From Polyangiaceae bacterium (GTDB lineage: Bacteria; Myxococcota_A; Polyangia; Polyangiales; Polyangiaceae): a stretch of 64,000 nucleotides of DNA. Location: NCBI GenBank assembly GCA_025936115.1, contig JAICTZ010000020.1, positions 1 through 64,000 of the forward strand, given 5' to 3'. A program made the translations under genes and the position numbers. This document shows, one piece after another, positions 8,558-19,879 of this stretch. The notes beneath the pieces were generated by a model that saw nothing but the letters and a program-made list of their open reading frames with translations, searched no databases and was not told where the DNA came from. Each line of letters opens with the position of its first letter. Within the stretch, counting starts at the first letter, position 1.

Positions 8558-9732
8558 CTGATCGCGCCACACGCGTGCCCGCGGTCGTCGCCGGCTTCCG
8601 CGAACGCTTCGGCACGGCCCCGCGCGTCTTTTCGGCCCCCGGTCGCGTGAATCTGATCGGCGAGCACACCGATTACAACGACGGCTTCGTGCTGCCGATG
8701 GCGATTGCCGAGCGCACCTACGTGGCGGCGGCGCCGCGCTCGGACGACACCGTTCGCGTCTACTCGCGCGAGCTCAAAAAGGATCGCAGCTTCAAGCTGT
8801 CCGACGCCTGGGCGCGCCGCGGCAAGTGGCTCGACTACATCGAAGGCGTCGCGCGAGCGCTCGCCGCGCGCGGAGTGAACGTGCGGGGCGCGGACGTCTA
8901 CGTCACTTCGGAGGTACCACTCGGCGCGGGCCTCTCGTCCTCGGCCGCGCTCGAGCTCGCGCTCGGCCTCGCGTTCAATACACTCGGCGGCGGCGACCTC
9001 ACTCCACGTGACCTCGCGCTCGTAGGTCGCGCGGCTGAAAACGAGTTCGTCGGCGTGCGCTCGGGCGCCATGGACCAGCTCGCCTCCGCGCTCGGCCGCG
9101 AAGGACACGCGCTCTTCATCGACTGCCGCTCGCTCGAGGTGACGCCGGTGCGGCTCCCGCTGGACGACGTGCGCTTCGTCATCTGCGACACGGGCGTACG
9201 CCACTCTCACGCGAGCAACGGGTACAACGAGCGCCGCGACGAGTGCCAGCGTGCGCTCGCGTTGTTACAACGAGCCGGTCGTGCCGTGCAGAGCTTGCGC
9301 GAAGTCGGCGTCGAAGAGCTCGACGCGTTGCAGCGTATTTTGCCGGAGCCGCTCGTCCGGCGCGTGCGGCACGTCGTGCGCGAGAACGCGCGGACCTCCG
9401 CCGCCGTGGATGCGCTCAAGCGCGGACATCTGGCCGCGTTCGGCCGGCTCATGAACGGCTCGCACGCGTCGCTGCGCGACGACTACGAAGTGAGCGCCCC
9501 CGAGCTCGATTTCGCCGTGGCGCTCGCGCAGCGCGAACCCGGCGTCATCGGCGCGCGTATGACGGGCGGCGGGTTCGGCGGGTCCGCCGTCGTCCTCGTC
9601 GATGGCGCCGATGTCGAGAACCTGTTCGAGTCGCTCGCGCGCGGCTTCACGGAAAAGTTCGGGCGCGCGCCCGGCCTGCGCCTTGCCATGGCAAGTGACG
9701 GCGTGCGCGAGGAGCCCACGGCCGGCGCGTGA
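8554..9732 (+). CDS. galK: Galactokinase
   Basis: 392 residues, typical for GalK of the GHMP kinase superfamily, which phosphorylates galactose at C1 with ATP. Signatures: the galactose-binding GRVNLIGEHTDYNDGFVLP at about residue 30; the GHMP ATP loop PLGAGLSSSAALE at about 128; VGVRSGAMDQLAS with the catalytic Asp region at about 170; and the C-terminal GARMTGGGFGG at about 332. The ATG overlaps the TPR lipoprotein stop (ATGA), indicating coupled translation. No galT or galE is adjacent; the gene sits with hisC and a lipoprotein, which is not a sugar operon. Confidence 0.95.
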   Translation: MTDRATRVPAVVAGFRERFGTAPRVFSAPGRVNLIGEHTDYNDGFVLPMAIAERTYVAAAPRSDDTVRVYSRELKKDRSFKLSDAWARRGKWLDYIEGVARALAARGVNVRGADVYVTSEVPLGAGLSSSAALELALGLAFNTLGGGDLTPRDLALVGRAAENEFVGVRSGAMDQLASALGREGHALFIDCRSLEVTPVRLPLDDVRFVICDTGVRHSHASNGYNERRDECQRALALLQRAGRAVQSLREVGVEELDALQRILPEPLVRRVRHVVRENARTSAAVDALKRGHLAAFGRLMNGSHASLRDDYEVSAPELDFAVALAQREPGVIGARMTGGGFGGSAVVLVDGADVENLFESLARGFTEKFGRAPGLRLAMASDGVREEPTAGA

Positions 9733-9750
9733 CTCGCGATGCGCCGGATT

Positions 9751-9867
9751 TACCGCCAAGACGCCAAGGGCAGACGCCGAGAACCGCCAAGCCCTAAACA
9801 TTAATTCCGGGCCTTGGCGTCCTTGGCCGTTCAACTCTCCCCGCTCTCCGCGTCTTGGCGGTTCAAA
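9751..9867. repeat. Palindromic intergenic repeat of the CCGCCAAGACGCCAAG type
   Basis: Forward units (CCGCCAAGACGCCAAGGG at 9753-9770, then ACCGCCAAG near 9783) are followed by inverse units (CTTGGCGTCCTTGGC near 9812 and CGTCTTGGCGGTTCAA at 9851-9866), so the two halves can fold onto each other. A second, longer copy lies at 26887-27091. It lies between galK and the convergent metalloprotease gene. Confidence 0.85.
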
Positions 9868-9891
9868 CGTCCGCGGGCGTGCCCCCGTCGG

Positions 9892-12681
9892 TCAGAACCC
9901 GCGCGTCACCGTCACTGGCGCTGCGAACGGATGCGGTACGGAGCCGCTCACCTGAATCGCGTACCAGCCCGGCTGCGGCTCCGGCACCATGATCGACGCT
10001 GCCCCGATGTCGGAGACCTCGGTCCGATACACCGTGACGTAATCGATCACGTCGCCGTGATCGTCGAAGACCTGGGCGACTTCCGGCGCACCTGCGGGCG
10101 GCTCGAGCGCTTCGCTCGGTAAGCCCCAGCGCGGCCCGCGGCTATCGAGCAAGAGCGTACGCCAGCGCGCCAGCACGTCCGGGTTGACGAAGACACGCGC
10201 GGCGCCGTCGACGGCGGCCACGCGGTTGACGAGGCCGTCGTACGTGTAGTCGCTGATCCACTGCATGTTGCAGTAGCCCATGATGTCGGTGGTACCGCTC
10301 GGGTTCACGAGCTGCTTCGACTGGGCGTTGTAGCCCCAGACGCCGATCGACGCGCCGTCGTAGGGATACATGGGATCGACGCCGCTGATCGAGCCGCCTT
10401 GCGGGACGCACGGCGCGTGGTTGCGGCCGTGGTTGTGACCGACCTCGTGCGCCATGGTGACGAGCGCCTGACTGCCGCTCCAGCCGATGCCCACGGCGAC
10501 GCGCCGCGAAGCGTCGTTCTGTGACGTGACGAACCCGATCCCCGCCGTGCACCCGCGACCGCAATACTGCTGGAAGGTATCCGTCGGCATGAGCATGCCG
10601 AAGTAGTAAACGTCCGCCGCCGGCGCGTCGGCTTGGCGCTTGGTGCGCATGGAGTCGAGGGCGCCGTTCCAGTCGAGCTGCGTCCAATCGGGGCCGCCCG
10701 ACCCGTTCGGCGGCGGGGGCACCGTGATGCCCGTGCCTGCCGTGATGGAGATGCTCGTGATGGGGTACATCGCCATCATGTAGGCGCGGAACGGATCGTA
10801 GAAGGCGTCGGTCGTCGCAGGTCCCTTGTTGTTGATGCTGATGGGGATGACGACGATTTTCAGGCCGCCCGTCGTGCGGGCGCCGAGCGCGGCGTCGTCG
10901 GTCGTCGGATAGCGCGGCGCGACCGCGGCGCCCGACGGCGCCGTCGAGCCGCAGTCGACGAGCTCGACGTGGAACTTCGTGCTGGTCGTGATCTTGTCGG
11001 GCGGGACCGTGACGTTGAACGTGGAGGCGGCGTCGGCGAGGGTGCTCGCCGCGCTCACCGACTTTTTGGCGAAGTATTCGTCGCTCGCGTCGCCGTTGAC
11101 GACCGTGACGCGCGCCGAGAGATCGCGCGCCGCAAAGCTCGACCCCGGCGTCACGAAGACGCGAAACACGGTCTCGCGTCCTGCCACCACATCGGTGTTG
11201 CGCGCGCTCGGCGTCACCTCGGCGCCGTTCAACATCACGCCGACTTGCACGGACTGAAACGCGTCGATGCGGCTCAAGCTGATGTTGGTGGCGAGCGTGC
11301 CCGAGCAGCCGTCGGCGCCGACGCCGCCCGCCCCGCTGCATTTTCCGGCCATGCACGTCTGGCCGTTCGCGCACGCCATGCCGCAACCGCCGCAATTGGC
11401 GTCGTTCATCGTCGTATCGACGCAGGTGTTGCCGCACGCCGTCTGACCAGCCGGGCACTTGCACACGCCCGCCTGACAGCTCTCGCCGCCCATGCACGGC
11501 TGGTTGCAGCCGCCGCAGTGGTCGTTGCTCGTCTTGGTGTCGACGCAGGCGTCCCCGCACGCGGTCTGACCGTTCGGACAGCTGCATTTACCGGCCACGC
11601 AGGTCTGCGTCGCGCCGCACTTGGTCGTGCAACTGCCGCAATGCTCGGCGTTCGTCTGCGCATCGACGCACGCGCTGTCGCAGAGCGTGCCGCCGTTCGG
11701 ACAGCCGCACTTGCCCGCGCTGCATTGCTCGGCGGCGGCGCACGCCTGGTTGCACGCGCCGCAGTTGGCGCTCGACGTGTTGATATCGACACAGCCGCCG
11801 GCGCACGACGTGAGCCCGCCCGAACACCCCGCAACGCACTGCCCCCCCTGACATACGAGCGTGCCCGAGCACGTCGTGCCACAAGCCCCGCAGTGGTGCG
11901 CGTCGTTCGTCAAATCGACGCACGCCCCGTTACACAGCGTCTGGCCGCTCGGACACCCGCAGTGCCCGCCGATGCAAGGCGTGCCGGCGCTGCAGGCCAC
12001 GCCACAGGTGCCACAACTCCCCGCGCTCGTCATCAGATCGACGCAAGCGCCGTTGCACGCCGTCTGTCCGTTCGGACACGCCACGACGCACTGCCCTTGC
12101 ACGCACGACTGCCCGCTCTTGCATGCGGCCCCGCAGCCACCACAGTGGTTCGGGTTGGTCATGGTGTCCGCGCATTCGGGACCGCTTGCCGTATCGCACG
12201 GCTGGAACGGACAGGTCGCGGCGCACGTGCCGCTCGCGCAGAATTGGCCGTTTGGACACGCGTGACCGCAGGCGCCGCAATTTTGCGGATCGCTGACGGT
12301 CGTCTTGCAGGCGCCGCCGCAGGATGTTTGGCCGGCGCCGCATTGCGTCTGGCACGTGCCGGTTTGACAGGTCGTGCCGGCGCCGCACGTCACCGTGCAG
12401 CTGCCGCAATGCGCGCTGTCGGTCTGGAGATTGGTGCACGCGCCGTTGCACGACACTTGCGACGCGGGGCACGCGTTCGTGCCGGCGCCGCTCGTCGCGC
12501 CTGCTCCCGAGCTGCCCGCGGTGCCCCCGCTACCAAGCGCCTTCGTGTCCGAGGCGCCGCCGCCACTGGCGTCGGGAGCCGTGATCTTCGCCGTGCAGGC
12601 GACGAGCAGCAGCGCCAGCCAAGCCAGCGCACGCGGTACAGAACGCGGAAGCCCCACCCTACGCGGCTTGAACGAGCTCAC
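9892..12681 (-). CDS. Lipoprotein zinc metalloprotease (metzincin) with nine 8-Cys repeats
   Basis: 929 residues from the GTG at 12681. A signal with lipobox LLVAC (Cys at about residue 29) and an Ala/Gly/Ser linker lead into nine repeats of about 41 residues (roughly 70-460). Each repeat has eight Cys in the order C-PxGQxxC-xGxC-VDxxTxxxxC-GxC-xxxC-x5-C-xxGxC, a myxobacterial surface repeat. The C-terminal half has a metzincin zinc site, HEVGHNHGRNH (HExxHxxGxxH with catalytic Glu), then a Met-turn candidate DIMGYC. The zinc motif is closest to M66-like patterns, though the family assignment is inference. It probably acts on extracellular or surface proteins. A six-codon ORF with a strong Shine-Dalgarno ends on this GTG. 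Confidence 0.85.
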   Translation of the reverse strand: MSSFKPRRVGLPRSVPRALAWLALLLVACTAKITAPDASGGGASDTKALGSGGTAGSSGAGATSGAGTNACPASQVSCNGACTNLQTDSAHCGSCTVTCGAGTTCQTGTCQTQCGAGQTSCGGACKTTVSDPQNCGACGHACPNGQFCASGTCAATCPFQPCDTASGPECADTMTNPNHCGGCGAACKSGQSCVQGQCVVACPNGQTACNGACVDLMTSAGSCGTCGVACSAGTPCIGGHCGCPSGQTLCNGACVDLTNDAHHCGACGTTCSGTLVCQGGQCVAGCSGGLTSCAGGCVDINTSSANCGACNQACAAAEQCSAGKCGCPNGGTLCDSACVDAQTNAEHCGSCTTKCGATQTCVAGKCSCPNGQTACGDACVDTKTSNDHCGGCNQPCMGGESCQAGVCKCPAGQTACGNTCVDTTMNDANCGGCGMACANGQTCMAGKCSGAGGVGADGCSGTLATNISLSRIDAFQSVQVGVMLNGAEVTPSARNTDVVAGRETVFRVFVTPGSSFAARDLSARVTVVNGDASDEYFAKKSVSAASTLADAASTFNVTVPPDKITTSTKFHVELVDCGSTAPSGAAVAPRYPTTDDAALGARTTGGLKIVVIPISINNKGPATTDAFYDPFRAYMMAMYPITSISITAGTGITVPPPPNGSGGPDWTQLDWNGALDSMRTKRQADAPAADVYYFGMLMPTDTFQQYCGRGCTAGIGFVTSQNDASRRVAVGIGWSGSQALVTMAHEVGHNHGRNHAPCVPQGGSISGVDPMYPYDGASIGVWGYNAQSKQLVNPSGTTDIMGYCNMQWISDYTYDGLVNRVAAVDGAARVFVNPDVLARWRTLLLDSRGPRWGLPSEALEPPAGAPEVAQVFDDHGDVIDYVTVYRTEVSDIGAASIMVPEPQPGWYAIQVSGSVPHPFAAPVTVTRGF

Positions 12682-12698
12682 TCTCGGTACTTTAGCAT
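12678..12698 (-). CDS. Possible six-codon leader ORF coupled to the metalloprotease start
   Basis: An ATG at 12698, five bases after AAAGGA, opens a frame M-L-K-Y-R-E and stops at TGA 12680-12678. The stop overlaps the metalloprotease GTG as GTGA. The metalloprotease itself has no Shine-Dalgarno of its own at normal spacing, so ribosomes finishing this leader could re-initiate on the GTG. It could instead mark a frameshift or sequencing error at the true start. Confidence 0.35.
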   Translation of the reverse strand: MLKYRE

Positions 12699-12892
12699 TA
12701 TTGTCCTTTCAATCTCGTGTCTGAGGTGTGTTTGAGGTCGCGTTGTGCGAACTGTGTTCTAGGGAATCCACCAAATGTCCGTCTCACCGGAAATGAATTC
12801 CTGCTGCGTCCACGCAACGCGGAAAAATCGCTCATGACTGCGTCGCGACAATCCACGTGGAAGAGCACGCGAGAGGCACGCTGATGGCGCCG

Positions 12893-13930
12893 TTACGGCT
12901 GCGGCGCGTGCTTCGAGGGCTTCGCGCTTGCCTGCGTCGCGGGCGCGGGGCTCGGCTTCCCTGCCTTGCCACTACTCGACGCTGCCGGTGCGCCGAGCTT
13001 CGCCGACGCAGACGCGCTCGGTGCCATCGTCGCCACGCTCGAGGCCGCGGCCGCGGGCGCACCCGCGTCGGCTTGCTTCGCGTACTCGGCTGCGTCGAAC
13101 GGGATCTCGAGCACGATGTCTTCGCTCGGCTTGCCGGCTTCGACGGTCACGGTGCGTTCGGCTCCGCCGCCAGTCACGGACAAGAGCGCGTTCAAGCGCA
13201 CGGAACCGACGGGCACGCCGGAGATTTCGAAGCGACCGTCGAGTCCGGTCACGGCGTGCGTCGCAAACTTCACGACGATCACGTCGGCCGTCATGAACAG
13301 CTTCAAGTCGTCGATCAGGACGTAACGCCCGATGTGCGTCGGATAGAGCGCGCTCGGCGTGGGGTTGCCCGGCGTCGCGACCATTTGGGGCTGACCGTGC
13401 TCACCGAGCAGCTCGGGGATGTACGTCTGATCCTTGCTCAAGACGTCGATACGCTGACCGAACGTGAGCGCGATGGTGCGCGTGCCGAAAAAACAGTCTT
13501 TGGCTTCGATGAGCTGCGTCGGCTTCCGCTCGGGGACGTAACCCTGGTACCCGGTCACCGCGACGAGCACGTCGGCGAGGGTGCGACCGGGTCCCTCTCG
13601 GAAAAGCTTGCCGTAGGCTTGTCGCGCGACCGGGCACGCGTCGGGGATCTTCGCGAGCACCTGGGGCACGTCGGGTGCCTTGTCCCCCTTCACGACCACG
13701 CGCCCGCGCACGGTGCCCGTCGGGCCGCTATAGGCGGCTTCCTTGTTCGGATTGACGATGGAGCTTACGAGCTCCGGGTCGGGCAAGCCCGAGGCGATCG
13801 GCGCCGCGAGCGAAGGCGCCGGGGCAACCGAAGCGCTCGCCGAAGGTGCGCTCGTGCTGCTCGGCTTCTGCTTGGCGCACGCCGCGGCGAGGAACGACGC
13901 AACGAGCCAGCCGCGCCCGAGCTTTTTCAT
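12893..13930 (-). CDS. Lipoprotein with cupredoxin/carboxypeptidase-regulatory-like fold, last gene of the nuo operon
   Basis: 345 residues. The signal peptide ends LAAACA with the lipidated Cys at about residue 18, followed by a Ser/Ala/Pro linker. The core (about 70-285) starts GTVRGRVVVKG and contains ACPVARQAYGK, TLADVLVAVTGY, DCFFGTRTIALTFGQRIDVLSKD and LDGRFEISGVPVGSVRLNALL. This pattern resembles proteins that combine a carboxypeptidase-regulatory-like strand set with a blue-copper-like fold, but the copper ligands are not clearly present. The tail is Ala/Ser/Lys/Pro-rich. It starts 1 nt after the nuoN stop, so it is almost certainly co-transcribed with complex I genes. It distantly resembles the exported protein at 41437-42264. 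Confidence 0.72.
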   Translation of the reverse strand: MKKLGRGWLVASFLAAACAKQKPSSTSAPSASASVAPAPSLAAPIASGLPDPELVSSIVNPNKEAAYSGPTGTVRGRVVVKGDKAPDVPQVLAKIPDACPVARQAYGKLFREGPGRTLADVLVAVTGYQGYVPERKPTQLIEAKDCFFGTRTIALTFGQRIDVLSKDQTYIPELLGEHGQPQMVATPGNPTPSALYPTHIGRYVLIDDLKLFMTADVIVVKFATHAVTGLDGRFEISGVPVGSVRLNALLSVTGGGAERTVTVEAGKPSEDIVLEIPFDAAEYAKQADAGAPAAAASSVATMAPSASASAKLGAPAASSSGKAGKPSPAPATQASAKPSKHAPQP

Positions 13931-13931
13931 G

Positions 13932-15488
13932 TCACGGACCGCCGGTGAGCGTGGCGGCGCGCGCCACGTCGAGCGACGAATCCGGCCAGATGCCGAGTGC
14001 GAGCACGAGGATCGCGGCGAGGGCGAGCGAGAAGCCGACGTAGCCGGAGCGCATCGGTTTCGCGATCGGCGCGCCCGGCTCGGGCTCGCGCATGTACATG
14101 AACACGAGCACGCGCAGGTAGTAGTAGGCGCCGAGCACGCTGTTCAACAGGCCCACGACCACGAGCACGTAGATCGCAGGATTTTGCGCGGCGGCGGTCA
14201 TGGCCGCCGAAAACACGTACAGCTTGCCGAAAAACCCAGCCGTCGGCGGAGCGCCCGCGAGGGAGAGCAAGAACAGCGAGAACGCGAGCGCCGCCGGAGG
14301 GTGGCGCTTACCGAGACCGGCGAGGTCCGCGTACGAGACGGCTTCCGCTCCGCGGCTGCCGCAGAGCACGAGTGTCCCGAACGCGCCCGCCGTCGAGACG
14401 GTGTACGCCAGCATGTAGTAGAGCACGCTAGCGCTGAGCTCGGGCTTTTCGGCCGCAGCGATGAGACCGATGAGCGCATAGCCCGCGTGCGCGATCGACG
14501 AGTACGCGAGCATGCGCTTCACCGACGACTGCCGGCCAGCGATGAGGTTCGCCACGGTCATCGAAAGCACCGCGAGCACGGCGAGGACCGGCGGCCACCC
14601 CGTGCCCCAGCTCACGAGCTCGGTGCTGCCGAACGAGGTGAGCACGACGCGGAGCAGCACCGCGAACGCCGCGGTCTTGATTGCGACCGCCATGAAGGTC
14701 GTGGTCGGCGTCGGCGCGCCTTCATACGCGTCCGGCGTCCACATGTGGAACGGCACCGCGCTGATCTTGAAAACGAGGCCGACCAGCATGAGCACGACAC
14801 CGGCGATCGCGAGCGCCGTACCGCCGTTCGGCTGACCCAGCATGCCGCGCAGCGCCGTGCCGATCCCGGCCAAATCGGTGTGGCCCGTCGCGCCGTAGAG
14901 CAGCGCGCCGCCGAACAGGAGGAGCGCCGCGGCGAAGCTGCCGAGCAGGAAGTATTTGAGCGCCGCCTCGCTGGCGCGCGCGCTGCCGCGCCGCAGGCCA
15001 ATCATGCAGTAAGCGCCGAGCGACATCGTCTCGAGCGCGATGAAGAGCGTCAGCAAATCGCCCGCGGCCGCGAGCGCCATCGAGCCGACCGTCGCAAACA
15101 GAATCAGCGGAAAGAACTCGCCGCGATCGAGCCCGTGCTCCGGCAAGTACCCTCCGGCGAGCAGCGCCGAGAGCGCGCCGCCGAGGCACAGCGTGAAGCA
15201 GAAGAAGAGCGAGAACCGATCCATCACGAGGTACGGCGCGAGGCCCGGCAACGCCGTGTCCACCGCACCCGCCCACCACACGGCTAGGCTCACGATCGCG
15301 CCCGCGAACAGAATCACGCTCGCGCCGAGCGCAAGCTCCGCCGAGCGGCCGGCGCCCGCGTCGAGCGCCGCGACGCCCTCCCCCGCCTCCGCCGCTTTCG
15401 CGGGGGAACCGAAGGCTTCGGCGAGCATCAGCAGGAGCGCGCCGATTGCGACGATCAGAATGGGAGCCGCAGGAACGAGCACGTTCAC
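13932..15488 (-). CDS. nuoN: NADH-quinone oxidoreductase subunit N
   Basis: 518 residues, about 14 hydrophobic segments, one of the three antiporter-like proton-channel subunits of complex I in the inner membrane. Family sequence visible: SLGAYCMIGLRRGS with ALKYFLLGSFAAALLLFGGALLYG (conserved Lys of the broken helix), MLVGLVFKISAVPFHMWTPDAYEGAPTP (the KxxxxPFHxWxPD signature) and SVKRMLAYSSIAHAGYALIG. The ATG overlaps the nuoM stop by 4 nt. It is followed 1 nt later by the lipoprotein gene. Confidence 0.95.
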   Translation of the reverse strand: MNVLVPAAPILIVAIGALLLMLAEAFGSPAKAAEAGEGVAALDAGAGRSAELALGASVILFAGAIVSLAVWWAGAVDTALPGLAPYLVMDRFSLFFCFTLCLGGALSALLAGGYLPEHGLDRGEFFPLILFATVGSMALAAAGDLLTLFIALETMSLGAYCMIGLRRGSARASEAALKYFLLGSFAAALLLFGGALLYGATGHTDLAGIGTALRGMLGQPNGGTALAIAGVVLMLVGLVFKISAVPFHMWTPDAYEGAPTPTTTFMAVAIKTAAFAVLLRVVLTSFGSTELVSWGTGWPPVLAVLAVLSMTVANLIAGRQSSVKRMLAYSSIAHAGYALIGLIAAAEKPELSASVLYYMLAYTVSTAGAFGTLVLCGSRGAEAVSYADLAGLGKRHPPAALAFSLFLLSLAGAPPTAGFFGKLYVFSAAMTAAAQNPAIYVLVVVGLLNSVLGAYYYLRVLVFMYMREPEPGAPIAKPMRSGYVGFSLALAAILVLALGIWPDSSLDVARAATLTGGP

Positions 15489-17337
15489 GGCGCACCTCCG
15501 ACCTTGCCCGCGTGCGTATTGAGCGCTTCGGCGCCTCCCGCGGGGGTAGGCGCGGTTTGCGGTGGTCCTTCCGGATAGCCTTGCTCGAAGGGTCCGCCCC
15601 GCCGCGGCTGGAGGATCGGGTCCGAATCCGGGCCGAGTCCCGCGTACGCCTTGCGCGACTCGGTGAAGCGGTCGATGAGCGTGTCCGTCGCGGCAGACAT
15701 GCGGGAAAGGAAGATGTTCGGGAAGAAGCCGAGCACGAACACGAGCACGACGAGCGGCGCGAGAGCGATCGTCTCGCGCCTGTTCAAATCGTTGAGGCCG
15801 CGGTTCTTGTCGTTGGTGAGGGGGCCGAAGAACATCTTCTGCACCATGCTCAGCATGTAGACCGCCGCGAGCACCACGCCGAACGCGGCGCCGACACCCT
15901 GGCTCACGCTGTGCTTCGGCCCGAGCACCTGCGACGTGAAGGTGCCCATCACGACCATGAACTCGCCCACGAAGCCGTTCGTCCCCGGCAGGCCGATGCT
16001 CGACATCGTGACGAGGACGAACACGGCTGCGTACACGGGCATCACCTTGGCGAGCCCGCCGAGCTCGCGCGCGAGACGCGTGTGGCGGCGGTCGTAGATC
16101 ACGCCGACCAAGAGGAAGAGCGCGCCGGTCGACACGCCGTGATTGAGCATCTGCAGCATGCTGCCCTGAACGCCCGCGGCGTTACCTGCGAACAAGCCGA
16201 GCATCACGAAACCCATGTGCGCAACGGACGAGTACGCGACGAGGCGCTTCACGTCGTCCTGCTTCCACGCGACGAGCGCGCCGTACAGGATGCCGCCGAA
16301 CACGGCGACGCCACCGAGCGTTGCCGCCGCGGACCACGTAGGACCGCCCTGCATGCCCATGCAGAACCGCACGAAGCCGTAGGTGCCGAGCTTCAGCAGG
16401 ATCGCGGCGAGCACGATCGAGCCGCCCGTCGGCGCCTGCACGTGCGCGTCAGGCAGCCAGGTGTGCACCGGGAACATCGGCACCTTGATCGCGAAGGCCG
16501 CCAAGAAGCCGAGGAAGCAGAGCCATGCGGCGCGCTCGGGCAGCACGATGCGCGAGAGCGCGAGGTAGTCGAAGCTCGGATAGCCCGCGAGTTTGTCGTG
16601 CGTGTAGACGAGGTACAGGATCGCGGCGAGCATCAGCATGCTGCCGGTCATCGTGTAGAGGAAGAACTTGTAGGCGGCCTTGATCTTCTCGACCCCGCCC
16701 CAAACGCCGATGAGGATGATCATCGGCACGAGCAAGAGCTCCCAGAACACGAAGAACAGGAACAAATCGAGCGACACGAAGGCGCCGAGCATCGCCCCGT
16801 GCAGCATCAGGTACGCGAAGCAGAGATCCTTCACGCGGGTCTGGACGGAGCCGAAGGAGACGTGCACCGCGATCGGCGTCGTGAGCGTCGTGAGCAGGAT
16901 CAGCCAGAACGACAGTCCGTCGACCGCGACGTGGTAGCGGATGCCGAGCGAGGGGATCCACTCCACGACGTGCTGGAAGTGCCAGCCGCTCGTCATGGGC
17001 GCCGAGAGCAGCCCGAGCGACACGAGAAAATCCACGCCGAGCACGGCGTAGGTGAACTTGCGCAAGAGCGCGGGCGACTGGCGCGGCAAAAACAGCACGG
17101 CCACCGCGCCGAACAGCGGTAAGAACACGATCACGTCGAGCAGGTTCTTCCACTCGCCGGCCGGGTTCGCGTCGGCTTGGGCGCCGGGCCACATGCCTTT
17201 GACGAACAGCACGGCGAGCGCCGCGACCGCGCCGAGGCCGAAGCGTTCGACGGCGTTTTTCTGCCGCGGCAAGAGCGCGCCGAGCACGAACGCGATGAGA
17301 TAGGGCGTGAGGACGAAGAAAGTGCCGGCAGTCGTGT

Positions 17338-17341
<4 letters not shown>
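15485..17341 (-). CDS. nuoM: NADH-quinone oxidoreductase subunit M
   Basis: 618 residues with about 14 transmembrane segments. Typical NuoM features: VDGLSFWLILLTTLTTPIA, EFLLVP-type segment VFWELLLVPMIILIG with the conserved Glu, AFAIKVPMFPVHTWLPDAHVQAPTGGS, DVKRLVAYSSVAHMGFVMLG, and GVIYDRRHTR near the lateral-helix contact region. The C-terminus carries a Pro/Gly/Ala-rich extension of roughly 60 residues after the last helix that standard NuoM lacks. The ATG overlaps the nuoL stop and the stop overlaps the nuoN start, each by 4 nt. Confidence 0.95.
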
Positions 17342-19878
<2,537 letters not shown>

Positions 19879-19879
19879 A

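Noticed and set aside
7509..8561. ATG- or GTG-started alternative frame over the TPR lipoprotein gene
   Set aside because: The +1 frame product is Arg/Ser-rich without any signal sequence; the chosen frame has a lipobox and TPR-like repeats and couples to galK.
10633..12735. 700-codon open frame on the plus strand opposite the metalloprotease
   Set aside because: It is antisense to a gene with clear domains; its product is an Arg/Ala-rich shadow of the Cys repeats with no family features. High GC produces such frames.
13743..17122. Long plus-strand frames opposite nuoN and nuoM
   Set aside because: Compositionally they mirror the complementary genes; no independent start signals or homology.
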